From: Hermetia illucens | Lineage: Eukaryota; Arthropoda; Insecta; Diptera; Stratiomyidae | Length of the DNA: 64,000 nt | Direction: 5' to 3' | NCBI RefSeq assembly: GCF_905115235.1 | Contig: NC_051851.1 | Location: forward strand, 149,248,692 to 149,312,691 | Shown here: piece by piece, positions 10,043 through 19,484 of the stretch | Layout of the letters: every line of letters begins with the position of its first letter | Numbering within the stretch: position 1 is the first letter of the stretch | Translations under genes and position numbers: made by a program | Notes under the pieces: generated by a model | Seen by the model: only the letters and a program-made list of their open reading frames with translations | Told to the model about the DNA's origin: nothing | The model's database searches: none

Positions 10043-12720
10043 TCAGTGACCGCTTCGAGGAGCCCAATTAGCACTGTAGGGCGCCATTTGGTGCCACGAA
10101 TTCCTAAGACCGTAACTGCTGGCCCCTAAGGGCCAGTGCTCCGCGCAAACCGTTGTATTGTTGTATGTATTTGCACGCGTCTGGCACAGGAGCTCTCGTG
10201 ATCGGATTTTGTCATAAACGGGCCAAATCCTCCTTGACTTGACAGAGGTGGTGAACCTTCGCCATCTGAGGTCAGCGGCTGTTAAGTAGTGCAAGTAGAT
10301 TCCACCCTGGATAGTCTCCAGCGAGACACCGATTGTATCCGCCGAAAGACTGCCAAGAGCAGAGCCCCGCCTGGCCAATTCGTTAGCCCGTTCATTCTCC
10401 TCCATGTTCCTATGACCGGGAACCCAGAGGAGGGTGACCTTCAACGTGTCGCCCAGACTGTTCAGCGCGTCTCTGCACTGTCCCACTGGCCTGAACGATG
10501 TCGTCGGTGAGTGCCGCTTGGTTGTCGGTTAGAGTGGCTATGTTACGCTTAGGTCTCGGATCATGACCCAGCCATTGACGAGCTTCCAGTATCGCTAGTA
10601 CTTCCGCTTGGAATACACTGGGGAAACCTCTTAGACCATACGACTTGGATACACTGTGTAACCACAGACCATCTTTGATCCGCCAGTGAAGAATACTGTG
10701 TCATGGTGTTGCAACACGCCACGGGTCTTTAACTCTGCTCTGGTTGGAAAGTCCACAGTTTCTCGTGAAGTTCAGCTTGCGTATGGCATAGTCGTTGGGG
10801 AATGCCCAAATTTCCCGAGGTACTTTGTCTAGGATATTACTGTGACCGTTGGACTCACGTAGTCTGATGGTACTGCACGATACAACGTATTTAAAGTGGA
10901 GGTTTACGGGGAGGAGTTGCAAGAGTACATTCAACGCATCTACCGGGCATGACTACAAAGCCCTAGTAGCACCTGCACACGCAGTTGTTTGAATCCTATT
11001 ATGCTCCGTTCCATTGTACTTTTTGCTCAAAGTCTGCCACTATACAATAGAGCCGTACGTTAGGATGAGACGTACCACAGCTATGTATAGCTAGAGAACT
11101 ATCCTCAGCTGGACACCCCATTTCTTTGCAAAGGTTCTCTTACAAGCAAAAAAGGCTATACAGGCCATCTTAACCCTCAGTTCTATAGAAAAACCAAAAT
11201 TATTCCTTTTAAGTCTGTGAGCGATTTATTGTTCCAAATATACCTTTCGGTAGCAACTGGCTACCTTCATCAGTGGGTTATGATATGGAGCGTGCCTCTG
11301 TTCAAAACTCCAGCCAAATGTTTGCCTCCCAGATCCGACTGGATTATCCTGATACTTAGCTTGGATATAATCCAATGCGTAAGATACCCCTCCAATCCAA
11401 TACAGATCAAGGCTTCCTTTGGTGTTGGTGCTAACATTGTTGAATGCTCCCTCTATATCCAAGAAGGCAGCTAGGGTTTACTGCTTGTACTGCAGTGACC
11501 GCTCAACCGTGCCAATTACCTCGTGAAGGGCAGTTTCTATGGGTTTGCCTTTGAGATAGGAATGCTAGGAGAAAAACGTTCTATCCATAACCGCCTTTAA
11601 GGGAATGTCGAAGACGCGTTCTACGGTCTTCAATACGAAAGAGATGAGACTGATTGGTCGACAATCTTTCGTGGACTCATGGCCGCGCCAGCCCACCATT
11701 CGTGCGCATCTCCAAGACTGTAGTACGTATCCTAAAGAGATACAGCTCCGGTAAATCTCGACAAGCCACGGCACAACCGTTTCCTGCTGCTTTTGTAGCA
11801 TGACTGGCATTATGCCATCTGCACCCGGAAATTTATATGCAGAGAAGCTGTTTATAGCCGAGGCGATCTTATCGTTGGTGATTACCGATTTGATAGTCTC
11901 GCGCGGCTAGGATGGCTGCAAACCCTCCAAGCAAGGCTCTGACTCACAGTCCTTCTCGCTGGCGAGAATTTAAAGGCGATATCGAACGCCTTTTCCAGAG
12001 CCCCAACGTTTGACTCCAGTTCATCTGTCGTGCCAATCTTGTCAATTTGCGCATCGGAGAGTTTGCTCTTGATTACTTTACCAAACTTCCTCCAGTCGAT
12101 CCTATTGGGGTCTTCGAATGGTTTGGAGACCTATGCGGCGAGAAATAGACTGAAAAGTATCCAACTATGATCTGAAAAGGATCTCCGGTCAGACAGTCTT
12201 CAGTTAGATTTCAAGGACCTTCTCCCAACCGTTACAGTTCTCCGAGCTGGGAAAATGGACGGTTGGTGTACTACCACACGCTGACAAATTTGTATTATAA
12301 TAATAACAAAGTCAAAGAACTACACTTCTTTCGTTGATTTCCAAGCTACCCCAAAGCGTATACCTTGCATTGGCGACGCGGCCTATCAACAGGTTGGCCT
12401 TCTTGGTTCTACTATGGTTCTCGTCAAATGTTGTAATGTTAATCGAAAAATATACACGTTCTCTGCCTCCGCTGGCTCCAGTTCGACCAGGACTAGGTCG
12501 GTAGAACTGATGCACACTTCGAATGTTGCAGATTTATCTGCGTTACAATCAACATGATCTGCTTACGTGGGGGGTTTGTCAATCCCCCCAATAGCTCGTT
12601 GGCGACCTCGATTGGATCGTGGACGCCTTTGGCGTCCAGAAGATGCTCAATGACCATCTCCGGCAGCCTGGCCTCAACACTGGTCCACACCTCCGACGGT
12701 TTGATGATGATCATCATCAA
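10043..12720 (-). mobile_element. LOA-like LINE, copy 2: ORF1 end, endonuclease, RT, RNase H
   Basis: Reading the minus strand downwards: 12726-12560 is the ORF1 C-terminus (VWTSVEARLPEMVIEHLL); 12540 starts ORF2 with TQINLQHSKCAS, the endonuclease start; 12390 has the ANARYTLWGS endonuclease block; 12110-11950 is the linker; 11810-11565 is the RT N-terminus (MLQKQQETVVPWLVEIYRS and DCRPISLISFVLKTVERVF); 11462 has MDIEGAFNNVSTN, the first catalytic Asp region; 10930 has the NVLLQLLPVNLHFKYV block; 10486-10043 is RNase H (LLWVPGHRNMEENERANELARRG). Many stops and frameshifts. Domain order is complete, so this copy was nearly full length in ORF2. The LOA label rests on having APE endonuclease, RT and RNase H and on motif resemblance. 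Confidence 0.8.
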
Positions 12721-12726
12721 CACCAT

Positions 12727-15700
12727 GCGCTCTGCGGCATCACAAAGTTTTTGAAAAGGCGTACAGTCAAACGCCCTTCAATGTTCACAAACTTCAGAGT
12801 TACATTCTCTATTTTTGTAACCAAAGAATGAAGAGCAAACTTACAAGACTTTCCACACTGGTAAGCATGTTGGATTTCATTAAGTGGGTGTGACCTAAGT
12901 GCGTTCCCACGAATATGACGCTCAATCAGACTCTTCATACCTTTCGGCAAGAATGACGTCAAGCTGATCTGTCTGAAGTTTTTGGATTAGAGTAGTCAAA
13001 TTTTGCAGGCTTCGGTGGGAAGACTACCTTAACCTTTTGCCAAGAGGAAGGCACGTAGCCCACAGCAAGACATTCTCGAAATATATTTCTTAGAGGTTGC
13101 TCTAAGTGCTCCATACCCTCTTTTAGCATTGCTGGATAGATGCCGTCCATGCCAGGTGTTTTGAAATGTTCAAAGGACAGTATGACAGCTTCCATCTTTT
13201 CATAGGCAACAACCGCTTTCGCAGTGTTCCAGTTCCCCTTGCAGCACTTGCGTGTTGAAGGGGTTGCAAGAACCGTCAACTCGCCCCCCCCTATTTCTTT
13301 CACCCGTTCACCACGGGTGGTGTACTTCCAGGAGGGTCTGTACTGATTCCAGTCTGGAGCTCGTGAAAGTACCATCGGGTTTTCTAAGAGAGTCCAACTT
13401 TGCCGACTTATCCTTTTAAGGACTCTACATAGCCTGGAAGTCTGCCTTTCACCTTCCAGTTCCTCACAATATGCTCTAAAGGAGTCTCGTTTCAAACGTT
13501 TTATGAGCCTCTTATATTCACGCTGTGCATTCCGAAAGTTTAACCAGTCTTCATCTTTATTGCTCCTGCCTGAGTCTTTGCAGGTTTCGGTTCCACCATG
13601 GACCTGTTTTACCGCTTTGGCCTCGGGAAATATGACAAGCCTCTTCATAGTCACCTAGGGAGCTGTACTTTATTGCCAGGAAATTCATTGAACTTTGTCC
13701 AATCCGTTTTCCTAGGGTTCCGTCTTTGTACTGCAGACTGTTCGCCCGCAATAGTCAGATTGAATTCTAGGTATCGGTGATCTGATAGTGAGACCTCGTC
13801 TAGCACTCGCCAGTATGTAAGCAACTGTAAAAATTTTGAGGTACAGATTGTTAGGTCAATTACTTCGCTTCTTCTTGATCCCACGAACGTAGGGGCGCAC
13901 CCTACGTTTGCAGTCATGAGATCAGATGAAGTGATGAAATCAAATAGCTTCTCTCCTCTTGGATTGCATTTGCTACTGCCTCAACAAATATTTTGAGCAT
14001 TCACATCGCAACCTATTAAGACTTGGAGACCACTTGATTCTGCATCTCTTAGTTCTTGCGTCAGTGCTCAGTCTCAGCATGGTTGCCTCTAACCGTCTTG
14101 ATATCAGGACACAAGCTCTTGGTCTTATAGATCTTTCATCGTAGAAGATCCTAGGTCCACTTACTGATCCAATGCCACAGATTCTATTAAATCGAACCCA
14201 TGGCTCTTGCACCAGAAAAATGTAGTGGCAGTCCTGCAGCTTTGTCAGCCTCGCTGCCAACAGATAGGAGGAGGCTTTGGCATGCTGCAGATTAATTTGA
14301 CCAATCTTTATGTTTTCCGACATAAACAAGTCAAATGTGTTATGGAGAACAGTTAGAAGCGTATGCCGCGGTCCGCGTGTGACGGGGTTTCCCCCACACC
14401 GTATCGCCAGAGACTCGATCCCCTTGTGTTTGATTTCTCTGAGAAAAGCCCCACTTGGGGGTACCGCATCCATGAAAAATCTCACCTTATAGCGCAAAGC
14501 ATTCGTCTGTTTTCCACTTAGCACTGGCTGATTGGTTTGCCGTGTCCGGTTTGCATAGATTCGATTACTCGAACTGGCATCCAGTCAGTTCCGTTCACGT
14601 CTCGGGCTTCCCTTTCTTCCGTCTGTTCCTTGAAAGGTGTAGGAGAAGTTACTAGCAGGTAGGATTCACTCTGTAGTCCCTTCACCAGTGCGAATCACCA
14701 TACGGGGGTTCCGCAACTGTATGCGCTATCCTCCGCACGCAGCTCCATTGTGGACGAGTGCACCGAAGATGCTGCAATTTGCTATATTGTGTGAGTCGAA
14801 GACTATCATTGTTCTTCGTTCTCAAAATGGAGATGATGCCCTATAGTCTCCTGATATGACTGAATTTCAATCTATCTAGGAAATAGTGGAGCACCATATG
14901 GTGGTTTCCATTGAGCACATTCAGACTCTTGGTACAGTTCGAATACCAAGTTGAAACCCTCCACGTTTGTAAATTTGTCCTTCTTGGAATTTATGAACTT
15001 TACCCTCCACTGTCCCAAAGTACATGCCCGGGTTCTGTTCATCCAGCATGCGGGTGATGTCCTCTGCCTTCCTTTGAGGGCCGGTAACCAACATCCCAAA
15101 TGTTGTGTCCTGCGCAGCTCAATGTTCACATAGTGAACTTGGACCGACCGCCAGAGATCAAAGCCAAATCTTCTCCGTTCCAGGCTCCAGCATTTTTTCG
15201 CACAGGCATTTCCGCGGGACGCGTGGATGTAAGCCCTGGTGCGGAGCAAAATAAAGCGTTGACCGCCACAGATGTATTGGTCTTACGTTTCTTGCGCGTA
15301 TTACCGCTGACAGAAGATTCTGGTGCATCCATTGTGGATCTCACCGGGGATATCAGTTTATGACCACCTTCCACCGAAGACTCCGCTTCCTTGCGACCGA
15401 TTTATCTGGACGGTACCCCCCTAGGGGTACGACAACTTCCATGTCCTCATTCCCAAGGTGCTTCATCTTCCTTCGCAGTGCCTTCTTCTGACGCCGACTT
15501 GGGGCCTTTCCAGGTTCACGATGTCTGGGCCGCTTGAATCCATTTCCACCTACCAGCATTAAACCAGTAGCATCCACGTCACCAGCTACCCTTTCTTCCG
15601 CTCTTCCCGGTAAAGGTTCTCACAGGCAGGATTCAGCCCGTAGTCTCCCCTTTTTAGTGGCCGAAGTTCCCTTTTGCCGAGCCTTCCTCTTCCGTTTGGG
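12727..15700 (-). mobile_element. LOA-like LINE, copy 1: ORF1, endonuclease, RT N-terminal part
   Basis: Lies just upstream of copy 2 on the same strand. 15577-14872 holds basic, Lys/Arg-rich ORF1 frames (RRQKKALRRKMKHLG; REPGKAPSRR). 14524-13970 runs from an ORF1 end into the endonuclease (IGQINLQHAKASSYLLAARL, VQEPWVRFNRICGIG). 13917-13800 has the EVIDLTICT / VSLSDHRYLEFNL motif with the catalytic SDH. 13654-12960 is the linker and RT start (HFKTPGMDGIYPAMLKEGM, LRNIFRECLAVGYVPSSWQ). 12960-12727 reaches NEIQHAYQCGKSCKFALHS and then stops abruptly against copy 2. A repeated ORF1 block (14600-14700 and 15590-15660) hints that this copy is itself composite. Confidence 0.75.
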
Positions 15701-15753
15701 GGTAGATTTGGGCTGTAGTGCGTGGATCGATGGCCTAGGCCAGGATGTTAGAC

Positions 15754-15834
15754 AGCTTTTAGAGATATTTGATTTGGTGGGATGTCTCGAGTTCCTTATT
15801 AAGACAGAGCTAGACCGGATACCGGTTGATGGTC
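15754..15834 (+). mobile_element. RTE-like LINE 3' tail fragment
   Basis: Matches the 3' end of the RTE copies at 32340-32450 and 43260-43350: GAGTTCCTTATTAAG, then a CTAGACCGGATACCGGTTG block. The middle of the tail is missing. Non-coding. Confidence 0.55.
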
Positions 15835-15854
15835 ATGTGATTCGCGCCAAAGAC

Positions 15855-16045
15855 AACTCACTCCAAGATCGGTCTGCACATTGAAGCGGATGGGAAACGA
15901 CCGAAAGGTGATTTGGAAGCCTCGCTATTGGATCCAAATTAGGCTTTTGGCAGAGCGAAACGGCGCAACCGATTAAGATGGACCGCCCTCGCTTCTGAAC
16001 CGGACAAACGCTAACGAAAAAGAAGTCACAGGCGAAACATGCTCA
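15855..16045 (+). mobile_element. RTE-B LINE 3' end fragment
   Basis: Reads the C-terminus of the RTE family seen at 39265..40200 and 54830..56420: IGLHIEADGKRPKG, then a deletion, then the conserved AACGG/GACCG..GAACCGGACAAACGCTAACGAAAAAGAAG end. The short A-rich end matches the other copies. 16050-16350 holds nothing recognisable. Confidence 0.6.
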
Positions 16046-16354
16046 GCTATCTAAACTACCATCGTGAAATCTGGGAATGACAGTGAGCCTCGCCAAACAC
16101 AGGCACAACAATAGGATAAACAGTCGTGGTTTGGTAGGAAATGTTTAGGAAGCGTTAAGATGCTACTGTTAACGCGGATAGGGAGAGCTTGTTATTAGGA
16201 GCTGCATCGGAAAGATAGTGCGGCCGTCGGTCTCCTAACTAGTCCTGAATTGACGAACATATTCCTGACTTTCATATCCCCCGAAGTAGATCGAATCCAG
16301 TCACATTTGCTTTGCATTCACTATTAAAAAAGTTAACAATTGTTTTTGAGTTTT

Positions 16355-16360
16355 TTTATT
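16355..16360 (-). terminator. Poly(A) signal of RpS21
   Basis: AATAAA on the minus strand, 68-73 bases past the RpS21 stop codon and followed by A-rich then T/G-rich sequence. This fits the short 3' UTR of a ribosomal protein mRNA. Confidence 0.65.
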
Positions 16361-16427
16361 TACTTAAATCCATAGAAAATTAAAAGCGTTAACTTATCGG
16401 TCCGAACAGAAGTCGAATCCAGAGCGT

Positions 16428-16437
16428 TTAATAGTTC
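16428..16437 (-). CDS. RpS21: RpS21 coding exon 3 (10 coding nt)
   Basis: After the acceptor TTCATTTTCAG, the exon supplies G-AAC-TAT-TAA, completing Lys and adding Asn-Tyr-stop. The family-typical KN(F/Y) ending supports the junction. Confidence 0.9.
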
Positions 16438-16831
16438 CTGAAAATGAACAAAACGACAATCAGCGTCCACCTCTCTACTAACTCCCGTCCCCAGTCCAAC
16501 TCACTTGGATAAAAGTCCATCTTTCTTGGCGAGACGAGCGATGCAATCGTCAGACTCTCCCATACGGCGGATGGCGCCGCAGATGGCGTACACCTTCGAG
16601 GTTCCTGACATGCGGCCAGTTTCCGGGTTCACATCGGCAATATTCAATTGCACGGATGCGTGATCCTTAGCGTGAATGATGCGGTTGCTGGCAGAGCTAC
16701 AAAGGAGATCATTCAATTAAAATTCGCACGAATCGGCCACCCGAGTGACAGCTCAAACACGTGGACCGCGCAGTTGCTTACCATTTTCGTGGGCAATACA
16801 AGTCAACGAATTCACCGGAGTCGTTTTCCAT
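16428..16831 (-). CDS. RpS21: 40S ribosomal protein S21 (eS21), three coding exons
   Basis: eS21 is a small protein of the 40S subunit, needed for late pre-rRNA processing. Coding exons on the minus strand are 16831..16782 (50 nt), 16696..16505 (192 nt) and 16437..16428 (10 nt), together 83 codons plus stop, the length of the fly protein. It starts [17 protein letters not shown] and continues [20 protein letters not shown], then [20 protein letters not shown] and [20 protein letters not shown]. The final exon adds only the end of Lys and N-Y-stop; flies usually end KNF. Introns are phase 2 (16781..16697) and phase 2 (16504..16438), both GT-AG. High conservation and intact frame show a live gene. 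Lone host gene between the LOA and R1 debris. Confidence 0.96.
16505..16696 (-). CDS. RpS21: RpS21 coding exon 2
   Basis: Encodes [18 protein letters not shown] through LAKKDGLLS. Acceptor CTTTGTAG, donor GTGAGT. Confidence 0.96.
16782..16831 (-). CDS. RpS21: RpS21 coding exon 1
   Basis: Encodes [16 protein letters not shown] plus two bases of Cys17, donor GTAAGC. A splice acceptor (TAATTTTCAG) lies eight bases upstream of the ATG, implying an upstream non-coding exon. Confidence 0.95.
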
Positions 16832-16950
16832 TGTGTATTCTGAAAATTAGGCATCACATTAGACCTGTGCACAGTTTAAGATGGAATTTACAAGCGAATT
16901 ATCGCCAAAAAACGTACAATTTGCGGCGGAAACTTGGAAGATGAGCACAC

Positions 16951-16973
16951 CTGACAAAGTCACTTTTGAAAAG
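16951..16973 (-). promoter_or_regulatory. RpS21: Probable RpS21 TCT initiator and 23-nt non-coding exon 1
   Basis: On the minus strand TTCTTTTC at 16975..16968 fits the polypyrimidine TCT initiator of fly ribosomal protein genes, with the start C at 16973. The next GT-type donor (CAG/GTGTGC) is at 16950. Splicing to the acceptor at 16841/16840 leaves 8 nt before the ATG. The 5' UTR would be 31 nt and TOP-like. Inferred from motif and splice sites. Confidence 0.5.
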
Positions 16974-16989
16974 AACGTTGACAGCCCTG

Positions 16990-17780
16990 ACCAAATGGAA
17001 TGAAGCGGTGCACATTTCAGCTGTGATGATTGTACTAGAGGACAACGAACGCAGTCGAGTGGAAATCTTTATTTGAAATTTCAAAACTATTAGTGTCGAA
17101 ATATTGAAAATAGATTTTGACAAAACTATGGATATTTATAACACGAAGCACCATCAAATTTATAAAACAAATAAGAAAATTGAAGTTGCATTATGTTGAA
17201 AAAAATTGCGCATGCTCGTCCTTAATCAAAATCCTAAATGTCATAAGACAGGAGATTCGCATATTTGTTGTTATTAGCAAATTTTACCGTAGCATTAGTA
17301 GTTTCTTTGCATAAGTTACACAAAACTGTTTGAAGATAACCAAAATAATAGTAAGTTCCATTATCGCCTGAAATTTAACTTTAGTAAAATGCTTACTCTT
17401 CGGTGGTTATTCATCGAGCATTGAATATATCTAAAATCTAAAAGTTTTAACTTTTGCCGATTTATCTAAAAAGTTTCAAATTTAAATTCCTACCTATGCA
17501 ATTTTTAGATAAAAGCAACCTGCAAAAAGGTTGCTTCTTGTTCTAGAGAAGAGGTTCCTATAAATTTTCCCCAGTTTGCGTAACAAATGTTATTAAATCC
17601 TCTCTGCGATTTTCAATTGTGGTCCAGCTTTTGCTTTTATATTCTCTTTTTATCTATTCCTCCTTGCTTCTGGCAACTTTCCACGCTTTATTATACAATA
17701 TGTCATGGCAAGGCAAGAAATACATATATCGTAAGACGATAAAACTCAACGATTGTTGGGAGCAGAGTAGGTGAATACAT
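16990..17780. other. AT-rich intergenic DNA
   Basis: Upstream of RpS21. AT-rich, with short open frames on both strands but no conserved motif. Nothing else recognised. Confidence 0.5.
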
Positions 17781-19123
17781 TTACGCACTGAATGATGGAC
17801 TTCCGCAACGATACGCCGTCGGATTACCAAATAAACATCTCCACGTCATCAGAGAACTAGCCTGAAAACAGCCCTCATGATCTTTCGACTTAAGTAGCCT
17901 CCGAAGAAAGGAATACCTTTTACCAACAGAAGAGGGGAGAAGGAGAAATGGAGTTGTTAGTTCCCACCGGTCGAGCTTAATCTGTTTGGCAATAAAAATA
18001 ACTCGAACATAGTGCGCAGCAGGGCTCCATCTGTCAGTGCTCCTCAGCACCTCTCTGACAATATTGTCTGGAGAGAACTCCCCTGTGTATGCATAAAATT
18101 GCCGATAAAATCCGTCCCACCGAGAAAAATGTGTAATCGACGTCATTCGTCACTCCATTGCAGAACGCAACAATCAAGAGATCGTGGCTTTCAATCTTGT
18201 GCAAGTAAGACTGAAAGTCTCCATGCCCCTTAGAAGTTGGCTAAGGAAATAGGTAATCTCACCATGCTTTTAACGCGCCGTCCATTTTTCTTAAGTCTTC
18301 ATCTTGGCCGTGGATGGGCTTAAGTTCTTTAACCGGGAGAGTAACCGGAATCACTCCAGCGGTTCTGAGACAGTACGATAGGTAGACGCCGCCCGCAAAG
18401 CTGCCCGTACCTGCTCTTGGACAAGGCGCTTACGATACACAACCTTTCCAAGGGTATTAGCCCATAACTCGGTACGTAGATAAAAACAGACTGCGTTGCT
18501 CCCGTAAAAAGACGTCTCCTGAAAGGTATAGGTCTGCTAACATTGGCGGTTCGCCGAATCAAGACCAAAACTCCTGCTGCAGGCTTGTCCGTTGCTGCTT
18601 TGATTTGCTCGAAGAAGCATAACTTCGGGGTTGGTATTTTCTTGATGAATACTTCGGTTTTTTCCGCTTACCCGTTGCATCAATATGCCAAGTCTGCTTT
18701 GCGCCTGTTTGACAGTGCGTCCGGTAACAAACGACACAACGTCAGCTGCATAACCGACCAGACGGGAATCTTCAGGCATGTCGAATCTTAGCAGACTATG
18801 TTATGAAGCGTTTCAGAGGTCCAACATTATAATGGATCTATGTGCTACTCCCGACGTGATCTCTATCCTCTTCTGACCCTGGAGCGGTCTCTTAGATAGT
18901 TCCTCAATACTCACAACAACAGCGGAAGCCTCACCACCTTCCAGCGACAAGGAAAAATGCTCACGTCCAGGCAAGCATTGAACGCGTCGAGCAATAATTT
19001 TGCCTGTCGGAGGAACAACAGTTTACATACTTCCTCCGGAATACCACCAGGACCTGGCACCTTTTTATTAAGGTTTTGTGTAAACACAAAACCTTATTAA
19101 AATCGGTTTACCGTCTGTCTGTC

Positions 19124-19421
19124 TTTTTTTTTTTTTTTTTTTTTTTTTTGAGGAGGTGGAAATCTTCAAAAGACACTGGTCTGGACACACCAGCGTGTGG
19201 GATTTTTACCCACTAAAACCACCCCCGACTCCCTCCCTGCCCCGCGGAACCACCATAAGGTATTACATCACGGGGCGGAGTCAGCTCACTCTAGCTTAAT
19301 CCCCTTTCTTCTATACGCGGCGCACGTGACCGCGTTTTTCTCCTTTCCTCTGCCTTTCGCAATTTACCTTGAATTGATGCGATCATCGAGTTGACCGCAT
19401 CCCAATTCTCTTGATGTGCTA
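19124..19421 (-). mobile_element. Young 5'-truncated R1-clade LINE inside a GTCT microsatellite
   Basis: On the minus strand: an open frame ending AHQENWDAVNSMIASIQGKL, KAEERRKTRS and IEERGLS-stop (stop 19293..19291), a ~140-bp 3' UTR, then a 26-base poly(A) (T run 19124..19149). The NWDAVN C-terminus is typical of R1-clade ORF2. GTCT repeats lie directly on both sides. The intact frame and uninterrupted poly(A) show recent insertion. Microsatellite-targeted members of the R1 clade (Waldo, Mino) are known; assignment here is inferred. Confidence 0.65.

Positions 19422-19483
<62 letters not shown>
19422..19483 (+). repeat. (GTCT)n microsatellite
   Basis: About 15 units with two GTCC variants, continuing the shorter GTCT run at 19112..19123 on the other side of the LINE insertion. 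Copy 2 of the host repeat has only about three units here. Confidence 0.9.
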
Positions 19484-19484
<1 letters not shown>

